Source: Pictodentalium vernedei (taxonomy: Eukaryota > Mollusca > Scaphopoda > Dentaliida > Dentaliidae). Taken from it: DNA of 64,000 nucleotides. The notes beneath the pieces are model-generated. The model saw only the letters and a program-made list of their open reading frames with translations, ran no database searches and was not told where the DNA came from. Positions 43,388 through 52,524 of the stretch are shown one piece after another. Numbering within the stretch: the stretch's first letter is position 1; every line of letters starts with the position of its first letter. The stretch is from NCBI GenBank assembly GCA_031216915.1, contig CM062290.1, forward strand, positions 381,158,718-381,222,717, written 5' to 3'. Both the position numbers and the translations under genes were made by a program.

Positions 43388-45380
43388 TGATCATCTCGAA
43401 AAACCTCTATGTCGGAGACTGGACCTGATAAAAGACAGGCGTGAAGGGACAGGCTCGCCAGGTTGTTGTGATACTTCCTGGGACGACCCTGTGAAAGAAG
43501 ATCGCGACGTAGAGGTAGACGAATCGGTCGATCGGCCAATAGAGACCGCAGCAGATTGATCCACACCCTCTGTGGAGACAGGGGTGTGATCAGAATGATC
43601 CTGCAACTGCAAGCACGAATCTTCGCTAAAACTTGAGGAAGAATCGGTGCAGGAGGAAAGGCATAGCCGACCCAACCTGTCCAGTCCAGAGACAGAGCGT
43701 CTACTGCAAATGCCAGAGGATCTGGACAAGGGGAGACAAAAGTCTCTACCTGATGATTCCAGCGAGTAGCGAAAAGGTCGACCTGAGGACGACCCCACAG
43801 CTCGCAAATCGCCTGAAACACCGACCGATGTAGCATCCATTCGGTTGGAAGGACACTGTCGCGTCGGGACAGGGAGTCTGCTAGGACGTTGAGACGCCCG
43901 GGAATGTTTCGAATGGACACCCGAGCGTTCACATCCCGCGCCAACAGAAGAAGATCCCGAGACAGCCGATACATGGGAATCGAATGTGTGCCTCCCTGAT
44001 TCCGTATGTAGGCCACTACTGTCGAATTGTCCGAAAGAAGTAGGACAACATGGTCCGACAGATGAGGGATCCAAAGCCGAAAACTCAACAGAAGAGCAAG
44101 GAGCTCCTTCTGGTTGATATGAAGGCCCACCTGCTCGCTGTCCCACTCTCCGTGAGTAGACAGACCGAGAGGATCCACGTCGCACCCCAGCCCCGATCGC
44201 TGGCATCCGCAGTAAGGATGCGATCGGCCAAAGGAAGATCCAACGGAACACCCTGTGTCAGCCAGGGAATATCTGCCCAAGGGCGGAGGTGACAAAGCAG
44301 AGACCGAGGAATAGTGAGTTCCAGGTCCAGCGGATCTACATTCGGACGCCAATGATCCAACAGGAAGTGTTGGAGAGGTCGGACAAACAAGCGACCGAGC
44401 GGAATGAGATCTATCACCGAACCGCAAAGGCCCAGCATCCGAAGGAAAGTCCTGGCCGAGACCGAGGAAGATTGAAGCAGGTCCCGAGTCAAGGCGGAAA
44501 GAATCGTCGCCCGAGCCTGGGGGACCGACACTACATTGTGAAGAGTGTCGAAATCCATCCCCAAATGACGGAATCGCTGAGAAGGAAGAAGATCCGACTT
44601 CTCGCGATTGACTCTGAAACCCAGCGACACTAGCAGGCAAAGAAACTGCCGGACATCGAACTCCAGAACAGCAGCATCGTGGTGCCGTTGGAGGATGTAG
44701 TCTAGGTAGGCTGACGAAGTCACTGCCGACTGAGTGCGGTGGAAAGCAAGCACATGTGACATCAGTCGGGTGAAGGCCCAAGGAGCCAGGTTCAAACCGA
44801 ATGGGAGAGCTCTGAATTGAAAAACTCGATCCCGAAACGAGAACCGAAGGTATTTCCGTGACGCCAGATGAATGGGTACATGGAAGTAGGCATCCTTCAG
44901 GTCGATACTGGCCGCAAAATCGCCCTGATGAACTGAACGTCGAACCGACCGGAAAGTTTCCATACTGAAACGAGGAGCAATTATGTACTCGTTCAGGGTA
45001 CTCAGATCGATGACAGGACGATATTGGCCGTTTTTCTTCGGCACCAAGAAAAGTCTCGAGTAAAACCCCGGTGAAAGGGTGTTCCTGACCACCTCGATCG
45101 CCCCTTTGGTGAGGAGATTGTCGATCTCCTGCACCAGAAGGTCCCAACGCAGAGAATCGGAAGGGGCACCCGAGATAAACTGGGGTGCCGATGGAAGGAC
45201 AGTCGCAGACCGGATTGAATGACGTCGAGGACCCAAGAGTCCGACGTTATCTCTGTCCAACGGTCGTAAAACAGCGACAGCCTTCCCCCGACTGGAGGCG
45301 AATCGAGGTGAGAACCTTCACTTGCGGCCTCGACGAGGCCCCCGAGAGGAGAAACCACCTCGGGAAGTGACAGAGTCCTG
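43345..45380 (-). pseudogene. Reverse transcriptase-RNase H of DIRS element C, frameshifted, YLDY
   Basis: Read in three frames. About 45380-45190 gives the N-terminus (PVGGRLSLFYDRWTEITSD, SWVLDVIQSGLRLSFH). 45260-44190 gives the polymerase: FLVPKKNGQYRPVIDLSTLN, ASIDLKDAYFHVPI (motif A Asp), FQFRALPFGLNLAPWAF. 44190-43345 gives RNase H (VVLLLSDNSTVVAYIRNQGG, then SIRNIPGRLNVLADSLS) and the DIRS extension (RPQVDLFATRWNHQVETFV). The catalytic YxDD reads YLDY (residues 185-188 of the 391-codon frame; third base position near 44697), replacing the second Asp. Two frame changes plus this substitution argue for inactivity. Confidence 0.9.
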
Positions 45381-46830
45381 AGACTTTCCAGCCTGAGGCT
45401 GCCAGCGGGCCTGGCCACGTCGGCGCTTCTTATGAGCAGAAGGAGCAGATGGAGCCGAAGGCGTGACTGACGTCGCCGACGAGGCAGACGCAGCAGCACG
45501 CTTGGCGGGCCTGGAATGACCCCCACCCGCAGCAGCAGATGGGTCAAGCTGTCTCAGCAAAAGCTGGTCTTTCGAATGACAAAGAACTTCGCCACGAACA
45601 GCTTCCACGGAACCATGGAACAACTGAGGTCCCACCAAAGAGGCAGACCTGAGAACAGCACGTTGCTCAGAAGGAAGGGATGGTAAAGAATCCAAAACCG
45701 CATCCCGGCGTGCCAGCTCCAAATTAGCCGTGTTATAGGCGTGAGCGTGAGTCAAGTTCAAGTTCATAAGAGCCTGTGACAAAACGCGAAAAGGCGCCTG
45801 AGCGTCATCAAACTCCCCTGGTGGAAAATATTCAGCCAGAGCAGCGACGACATGGTCCACGAGAGATAACATACCCAGCATCTCTCGGGACAGGCCCACC
45901 ATAGACTCAAACTACCGACATCGGGAGAACTGCCGACTTAGGCTTAGTCAACCCGAGGGAAGAAGAATCCTCATCCACAGTAGTCATCCCTTGGAAGACT
46001 GGTGGAGAGACGGAATCGTACACACGAAACCGCGATGGAGGCAGAAAGGAATCAGCTCTAGAAAACAAGGAACCCTTGAGGGCCTTAGAATAAATTTTGG
46101 CATCTAAGCCCTGGAAGGACTCAACCACCTGAGCCGATTGCAGAGGACGCAAAGCCCCGGAGCTAGAAGGCTCAACAGGGTTACGGCACTCCACAGTGGA
46201 CCGTGGCCGGACGGTCATAGAAGGCTGGTCGGAAGGTTGAACGTCCGGCAATAAGCCAAAGACGAAATCCAAAGCCTGCCCCAAGACTGACGAGGGGGGC
46301 CCATCACCTTCAAGATACTCGTCATCCTCCATAGCAGAGGAGACGTAGCCCAACTTGGGCTGACCTGCAGAAACCTCCTGTGAATACTGTGCAGTATCCA
46401 AGGGGCCAGGCGAGACATCTCGGCGGCCGACCAAAGGAGGTTGTGCCTCAGGAGCCACAGGGAGGCCAACTTGAGGGTTGCCAGAAAGCAACCGGGTGAG
46501 CGCCAAAACGGCCTGGCGCAGGTCACCCTGAGAATCCGTCGCAGCAGAATCGCCCGACGGAGTGTCCTCCCAATGGACCCTTCTGGTAGAAGAACCCAAA
46601 TCCTCAGAAGAGACCGACGGCGAACGTCGATCGGCAGATAGAATAGGAGCACGGTGAGAAGACACCGGAGGATAGTCCCGATTGGCCGACGCCCAGGGGC
46701 CATCACTGACCTCTGCGAAACAGAAGGTCCTGCCTGCAAATCCTCTAAAGAGACCGACGGTGCACGTCGATCGGTAGCTGGACCTAGGACACGGTGAGAA
46801 GACACCGGAGGATTGTCCCAAGAATGACAG
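45318..46830 (-). pseudogene. Gag C-terminal two-thirds of DIRS element C
   Basis: The frame at 46821-45907 (304 codons) ends with KIYSKALKGSLFSRADSFLP and SVSPPVFQGMTTVDEDSS; the homologous reading then continues one base away at 45902-45318 (194 codons): VGLSREMLGMLSLVDHV, LELARRDAVLDSLPSLPSEQ, and a basic Gly/Arg-rich tail (GGFSSRGPRRGRK), as usual for DIRS gag. The stop/frame change near 45905 breaks it. A structural, nucleic-acid-binding role is inferred from family and tail. Confidence 0.75.
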
Positions 46831-47760
46831 GAACCTGTCATTGGCCTCTGCACAGCAGACGGCCCCAACTGCCTATCCTCTGAGACCGACGGCAAGCATC
46901 GATCGACACCCAGACTCGGAACACAGTGAGGAATCACCGGAGGAAGGTTCCAAGAGTGACAGCTAACAGGGGCTGTCACTGACCGCTGCCGAACAGCAGG
47001 CCCTGGATGCCAACGTCCCAACACCATCCCGCTTGGCAGCACACTAGCAGGCGAAGGTGGAACAATAAACGATTCACTCGAGGGACGAGGAATCGCTGCC
47101 GAAGCGACCGGCCGGCTCAACTGACTAGGAGCAAACCTAGCCAGATGAGACGGAGCAGACAGCAAACCCGCACAGCCCCGCCGCGAGGCTGGGGAAGGCT
47201 GAGAACACACAGACACACCAGCAGATACAGCCTCAGTCCCCCGAGACTGTAGACCATCCCAGAGGAGATGAAGAGCCACCATCAGACAGAATAGGATCTG
47301 GAGTAGCAACCTCCTTAACAACGGTCAACGGTGTAGGAGGCAGATCGGAGAGGGTTACCGAGCTGACCTCGGAAAAGCTCTCAACGAAAACAGACGCCTC
47401 AATAGTGACATCAGAAGACAAAGAGACCACGGTCTCCTCGTCAGGTATCACTGAACTAACACCGCCAACAGTTGCAGAGGAACTCGCCACAGAAGTCAGA
47501 TCCGAATCCTGTGTGACAGAGTCATCACGTGCACCAGCAGAAATGTCTGCTACGGCACGGCTACCCTTACTCCGAGAACGAGGGGTTCTAGCTCTGGAAA
47601 GAACCACCTTGTTCACAGAAGCCCAACATTTAGAAGACCAAACCCCACAGATACCACATGATTGGGCCTGAGTGCAATTGTTGCAAGTGACACATGTGGC
47701 ATGAGAATCGTCCACATGTTTCACCTGCAAACAAAAGGTACAAGGAATAGTCTTAGGCAT
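46830..47760 (-). CDS. Gag N-terminal part of DIRS element C, Cys-rich start
   Basis: ATG at 47760 gives MPKTIPCTFCLQVKHVDD, then CVTCNNCTQAQSCGICGVW, a Cys/His cluster matching that of A2 gag. A Ser/Thr/Val-rich acidic stretch follows to about 47233. The upstream open sequence to 47922 is probably not translated. Beyond 47233 the reading moves to another frame (47321-46215), rich in Ser/Pro with repeated RRAPSVS-like segments near 46620, 46760 and 46880, so the ORF is broken or hypervariable. Confidence 0.6.
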
Positions 47761-47999
47761 GATATCAAAACAATAATCAAGCTTCCCGCCGACGGAAAAC
47801 AGTACTAAGGTCGTGTTCACACGTGGGGGAAAGACAAGATAAAGTGTGAAGAGAACAGCAATAAAAGTACAAATTAACATTAAATAATAATAATAATTTG
47901 GTAGCTTGATAAAAGGATACAATCCAGTAGCACACTAAATATGAAGAATAAGTTGTTCACGAAGAATACATAGCAAAATTAGCACGAGTCACAAAAATT

Positions 48000-48270
48000 T
48001 CCGACCATGTACAATGGCGGAAAATAAAGGAATTGACGTCACGGTTGTTGCGCATGCGCTCGGTAAACGCAAGAGGTGTGCAGTGAGAGTACCTGTAATT
48101 TCGAGCGCTGGTCTCGCTCGACCCTTTTTTCGATCTTTTTCGTGCTTTTGCACTCTAGTACTTTTCCAACTCGTTTGGAAAAGATTCTAAAAGCTTGAGT
48201 TAGTTCCGAAGTAGGGCTTGCACTTATGTTACAGCCAATTGTAAACAATTGTGAGTAGGTTGAAAAGAAA
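48000..48270. repeat. C right inverted terminal repeat (5' end of the coding strand)
   Basis: Complement of the left repeat. Palindromes tgacgtca (48034-48041) and tgcgcatgcgct (48049-48060) lie side by side, with acaatggcggaaa at about 48011-48023 resembling a YY1-type site. Being upstream of gag, this is the likely promoter region of the element. Confidence 0.75.
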
Positions 48271-48429
48271 CTGCAGAGGATGGATTCTTGAGAAAGCCTT
48301 GAGGTGGCAGAAATTGCACAACTTCCAGGTTACACAAGGAATCAAACCATGTGGATTGCACTACGCTGTATTGCTAATCTTACAATTTACAGTACAAGCT
48401 GAAGCATGACCACTAGAAACTATGTGTTT

Positions 48430-48534
48430 TGCTTCTATGTTGATAACACCAGAATCTGACATCAGTTTCTGGAAGGCTCTCACAGAGCTTTCCAGAAACT
48501 GATGTCAGATTCTAGTGTTATCAACATAGAAGCA
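48430..48534. repeat. 45-bp inverted arms, 15-base loop
   Basis: 48430-48474 and 48490-48534 are complementary with one mismatch (ccagaatc/ctagaatc). A foldback element or processed MITE; no other copy is seen in the window. Confidence 0.85.
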
Positions 48535-48544
48535 GTGAGATACA

Positions 48545-48625
48545 GTACGTGGAGAGTGATTTATCACTAAATCACCTGTGGAGTGGCGATTCCACACAAG
48601 CAATAATTGCAGATTTGTTGCAAAC
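48545..48625 (+). mobile_element. Left half of TGTACAGTA-type MITE
   Basis: tacagtacgtggagagtgat then tggcgattccacacaagcaa matches the left arm of 30492-30762 and stops at 48625, where SINE sequence begins without spacer. Confidence 0.7.
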
Positions 48626-48824
48626 CTGATGGTGCACCTGTCTTCAACCAATGCTAACCCTGCTTGTGCTGCATTGGTACATTGGGGAGCTGACAGTTGC
48701 TCGCCGTTGCTCAGTGGTTCTCTCCGGGTACTCCGGCTTCCTCCACCCGTAAAACTGTCACGGTCATGGTTAGCCATTGTGCAGATATATGTGACCTTAA
48801 AAACACCAATAAATAAATAAATAA
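48626..48824 (+). mobile_element. SINE 3' body and tail, headless
   Basis: Matches 33565-33755 closely (gatggtgcacctgtcttcaa; ccgtaaaactgtcacggtca) and ends aataaataaataaat. No head; joined directly to the MITE half. Confidence 0.85.
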
Positions 48825-48984
48825 ATTTTGGCCAACCCTTTTGCCCTAATTTGTGCACATTAAATCCAGAAATAACACCCTTATCCTGTTATGTTTTATT
48901 GCCATGCCTTTCTGTGTGTTTCTATGATCATATTATGATGGAACCTATTCTCAAATGTAGAAGACGCACAGGGAATTTATATAT

Positions 48985-49205
48985 TTTCCTTGATGTCCAC
49001 ACACCTCTAATTTGGGCACACCCCCAAATAGTGTGAAATTGGGCTAATCTAAAGACCTGCACTGTCTTTAAGTATCACATTCAAGTTCAACCTAAACTTC
49101 CCATTCATCATTCTTAGGGGTTCTAGGAGATCAGTTACTACATGTAAGTTTCTTCAGTCAGAAAAAATATATTCAGGAAACAAAAGTAGAAAGTTCATAT
49201 AAGGC
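48985..49205. repeat. Partial copy of dispersed repeat R1
   Basis: ttcttaggggttctaggaga followed by tcagttacta parallels 595-625 at the window start. Confidence 0.4.
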
Positions 49206-49520
49206 CTACAAAAATTAAAAATCTGTTTCTCAGGCCCTCCTGCATGGTCCTTTTTGGATGTCGCATGCTCTCTTTTTTAAAACCAATGAAAACTTTAAAA
49301 ATATTAAAATTAAATGGTTCATGTCTGAAATTTTACCCAAGTTAATAAAACTGATAAATTTGTCCCTTTAGTGCAAGCAGGCTTTGCAATGCTTTAGCAG
49401 TGCAAAGCCTTCTTGCTCTCAAGGGACAAAATACACCACCACCCATGCTATTCCATAGATTATGAGGCCTAAAACATAAATCAAGAACATGAACTTTTGC
49501 TGGCAAAGAAATAATTACAG
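49205..49520. mobile_element. Foldback element FB1, second copy
   Basis: ctgtttctcaggccctcctg (near 49224) and the hairpin gcaggctttgcaatgcttta/gcagtgcaaagcc align with 41217-41510; the arms carry several mismatches. Confidence 0.75.
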
Positions 49521-49524
49521 AAAT

Positions 49525-51742
49525 AACAAGAGGGATGTTACATCCCAACGCTCACCTACATTCGCGCTTGATAATGTTGTTCCAATGTAACATGCCTAAT
49601 ATTTAGTTAATATAAATCATTAACTAGGCATCAAATGATTAATGTGGTTTATGTGATGGCTTTGGAAAGTCTATATTTCTGCATTTATTATATATCAATT
49701 CAACTTAGAATCATTGGATATATATATATTTTAGAAATGTTTATGATTAAGAATATGAATCGAGAGGCCAGATATTAAATCCTAAATAAGAATTAGGAAA
49801 GGCTTTCATAAATCACTGAAATTGTAATTGAAGTACATTCATTAGTTAAAGAGGAGTTGCGGAAAAACATTCATTCAAGAAAGTGACTATAAGTCCCAAC
49901 AAAAATACATCACATCAACAACTAAAATAAGCCTTAATGTTACTAGTAACAAGTATGAGAAAGTATTAAATAAAAAAAAAAAGTTAAAAAAATTTTTTTT
50001 TAAAGAAAGTGAATATAAGTCCCAAAAATCCCCCTCAAATTCCTCAAATATGCATGTAATAAGGGCGCAACGTTACCGCAATGTAGTTTAGTAACCCATG
50101 CCTACAATATCAATTGCCTGGAAAGACACATAGAAACAGAACTCACCTTAACACCTCACCTTAACACAAACTTTTAGAACTTAAAACTGAGTAAGTCAGA
50201 GAAAAACGTAAACATTGTGACTGAAAAAAAGAAAAGAAATCAGTTAAATTTCTGCATACAGTAGGGTTAATACCTACAGTTGTTATTGAAATGAGAAAAT
50301 AAACAGTAATGAGAGGTGAAGGCACCACAATCTACACAAAAGCTGACTTTAACGCAAATTCTTACAACACCTAAACGCTAATTCTTACAAGTTTTGGCAG
50401 AAAATCAGCCTCAAATTCCTCAAATATGCATGTAATGAGGGTTAAATATTACTGCAATGGAGTTCAGTAACCCAAGTGTAGAATATTAATCGCCTGGAAA
50501 GACACACAGAAACACAACTCACCTAAACACAAAGTTTACAAAGTTTTACAACTCAAAATTTACCAAGTCCGAGAAAAACATGAAAATTTTAACTAAAAAA
50601 AAAGAAAATTTCAGTTAAATTTCTGCATACAGTAGGGTTAATACCTACAGTTGTTATTGAAATATGAAAATCAACAGTAATGAGAAGTTAAACCAGCACA
50701 ATCTGCACAAAAGCTGACTTTAACACAAATTCTTACAACACCCAAACGCAAATTCTTACAACAACTTTTGGCAGAAAATTTTAGGTGAAATTTGGAAAAA
50801 AGTCATAGTATCAGGGTTAAATACTGTTCTGATAGTCCCCTACAACCTACATATGCAATATCAAAGGCCTGGGCCCACTGATCTTTGAGAACTCACCTTA
50901 ACACCTCACCTAAACACAAACTTTTAGAACTTAAAATTTACTAAGTCTGAGAAAAACATGAAAATTTTGACTGAAAAAAAAGAAAATTTCCGTTAAATTT
51001 CTGTATACAGTCGGGTTAATACCTACAGTTGTTATTGAAATATGAAAATCAATAGTAATGAGAGGTTAAAGCACCACGATCTGCACAAAAGCTAACTTTA
51101 ACGCAAATTCTTACAACACCTAAACGCTAATTCTTACAAGTTTTGGCAGAAAATCAGCCTCAAATTCCTCAAATATGCATGTAATGAGGGTTAAATATTA
51201 CTGCAATGGAGTTCAGTAACCCAAGTGTAGAATATTAATCGCTTGGAAAGACACATAGAAACACAACTCACCTAAACACAAAGTTTACAAAGTTTTACAA
51301 CTCAAAATTTACTAAGTCCGAGAAAAACATGAAAATTTTGAGTAAAAAAAAAGAAAAATTTCGTTAAATTTCTGCATACAGTAGGGTTAATACCTACAGT
51401 TGTTATTGAAATATGAAAATCAACAGTAATGAGAAGTTAAACCAGCACAATCTGCACAAAAGCTGACTTTAACACAAATTCTTACAACACCTAAACGCAA
51501 ATTCTTACAACAACTTTTGGCAGAAAATTCTAGCTGAAATTTGGAAAAAAGTCGTAGTTTCAGGGTTAAATACTGTTCTAATAGTCCCCTACAACCTACA
51601 TATGCAATATCAAAGGCCTGAGCCCACTGATGCTTGAGAAATTCACCTTAACATTAAATCTTACAATATTGGACACGCCGGACGCCGACGCCCAAGGTTA
51701 TCACAATAGCTCACCACATCTTACAGATGTAGGTGAGCTAAA
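49525..51742 (+). mobile_element. 2.2-kb element with self-matching ends and satellite-like interior
   Basis: 5' end aacaagagggatgttacatc then ccaacgctcacctacat; 3' end ggacgccgacgcccaagg, then aatagctcaccacatcttac and agatgtaggtgagctaaaaa. gctcacctacat (49550-49561) is the exact complement of atgtaggtgagc (51727-51738). The interior has a ~750-bp higher-order repeat made of two ~370-bp subunits (agtaatgaga(g/a)gt near 50305, 50671, 51050, 51425; gggttaatacctacagttgt at each). No ORF. Confidence 0.8.
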
Positions 51743-51963
51743 AACAGAAACAATTCGAGTCAGCATTCATTAGTTACTGGATGGAAACCAAGTTCAATAT
51801 ATCCACCATGACGGCCATATAGAATTGGCTAGCTGGACCAAAAATTGAAAGGAAGCATTGTCTAGTCATTCACAAGTAATCCTTAAAATTATGATTTGAC
51901 GAAATAAGTGGTTCTTTAGTTATTGGATGGGAACCAAAAGTTAACGAATGGATGACAGATGTA
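51743..51963. other. No recognised feature
   Basis: Short non-repetitive stretch. Confidence 0.25.
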
Positions 51964-52170
51964 TTTTAACCCTTTACCTAGCACAGTATCTTTAAAAAAT
52001 AAATTAAATTTCACATTTTTTTAAAACAAATTTCACAATTTTTCAATAAAACCCTACAAATATGGATATCATTAGAACCAGCTCGATGAGCTGCTTTTAA
52101 TAATATCCATATTTGGATTGTTTTATTGAGAAACTTCCAAGATATTTTAGACTGTGGCAGGCTTATTCTG
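51964..52170. mobile_element. Foldback MITE with TTAACCCTTTACC end
   Basis: Left end ttttaaccctttacctagca. Inner arms tcaataaaaccctacaaata / tatttggattgttttattga around an aaccagctcgatgagctgct hairpin loop. The right terminus was not found. Confidence 0.5.
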
Positions 52171-52239
52171 ATTAATTTTCTGGGCGTATTTTAAAGTTCC
52201 CGCAGTATGACAAATCAGTATTGAGCTCATACCAATGCA

Positions 52240-52320
52240 CTAATTATTTATTTATTGGACTTTAATGACACTTTCAACAGCCAGGGTCACATGTTCCCGA
52301 CGGTGTCATAAAAAGGTGGG
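52240..52320 (-). mobile_element. SINE 3' tail fragment, minus orientation
   Basis: The complement reads catgtgaccctggctgttga then aataaataaataatt, matching the end of the 5S-headed SINE at 22975-23012 better than the tRNA-headed one. Confidence 0.55.
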
Positions 52321-52524
52321 GAAGTTTTATTAAATTCATCGGACAGAACCCCATTTGAAAGTGTCCTCTAGACATGAATAATGCATAACCAAACTACAGT
52401 GATGTCACGCATGCAGCCCAACTGTCCCAACAATGGCAATGCATAGTCACAAAATAGTCTGAGCCATTTTTTGTTAACCGTTTACCAAACGAATCTGCCA
52501 TATCTGCAATCGTGATACGCAAAA

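Larger units (their letters stand above)
41785..48270 (-). mobile_element. DIRS-type retrotransposon C (full structure, mutated)
   Basis: Left end aaaattttttagtaaattgt (41785), right end gtgagtaggttgaaaagaaa (48270). Inverted repeats about 41810-42060 and 48000-48260 (cagcgctcgaaattacaggt and complement). Internal complementary region 42131-42222 joins the complements of both ends (ttactaaaaaatttt|aatttcttttcaa). Minus-strand order: gag (47760 to ~45318), RT-RNase H (~45345-43345), tyrosine recombinase (43387-42383). Noticeably GC-richer than A1/A2 and the flanks. About 6.49 kb. Confidence 0.9.

Noticed and set aside
43353..44633. Plus-strand ORFs inside DIRS element C
   Set aside because: GC-rich antisense shadows of RT-RNase H, which has clear motifs on the minus strand.
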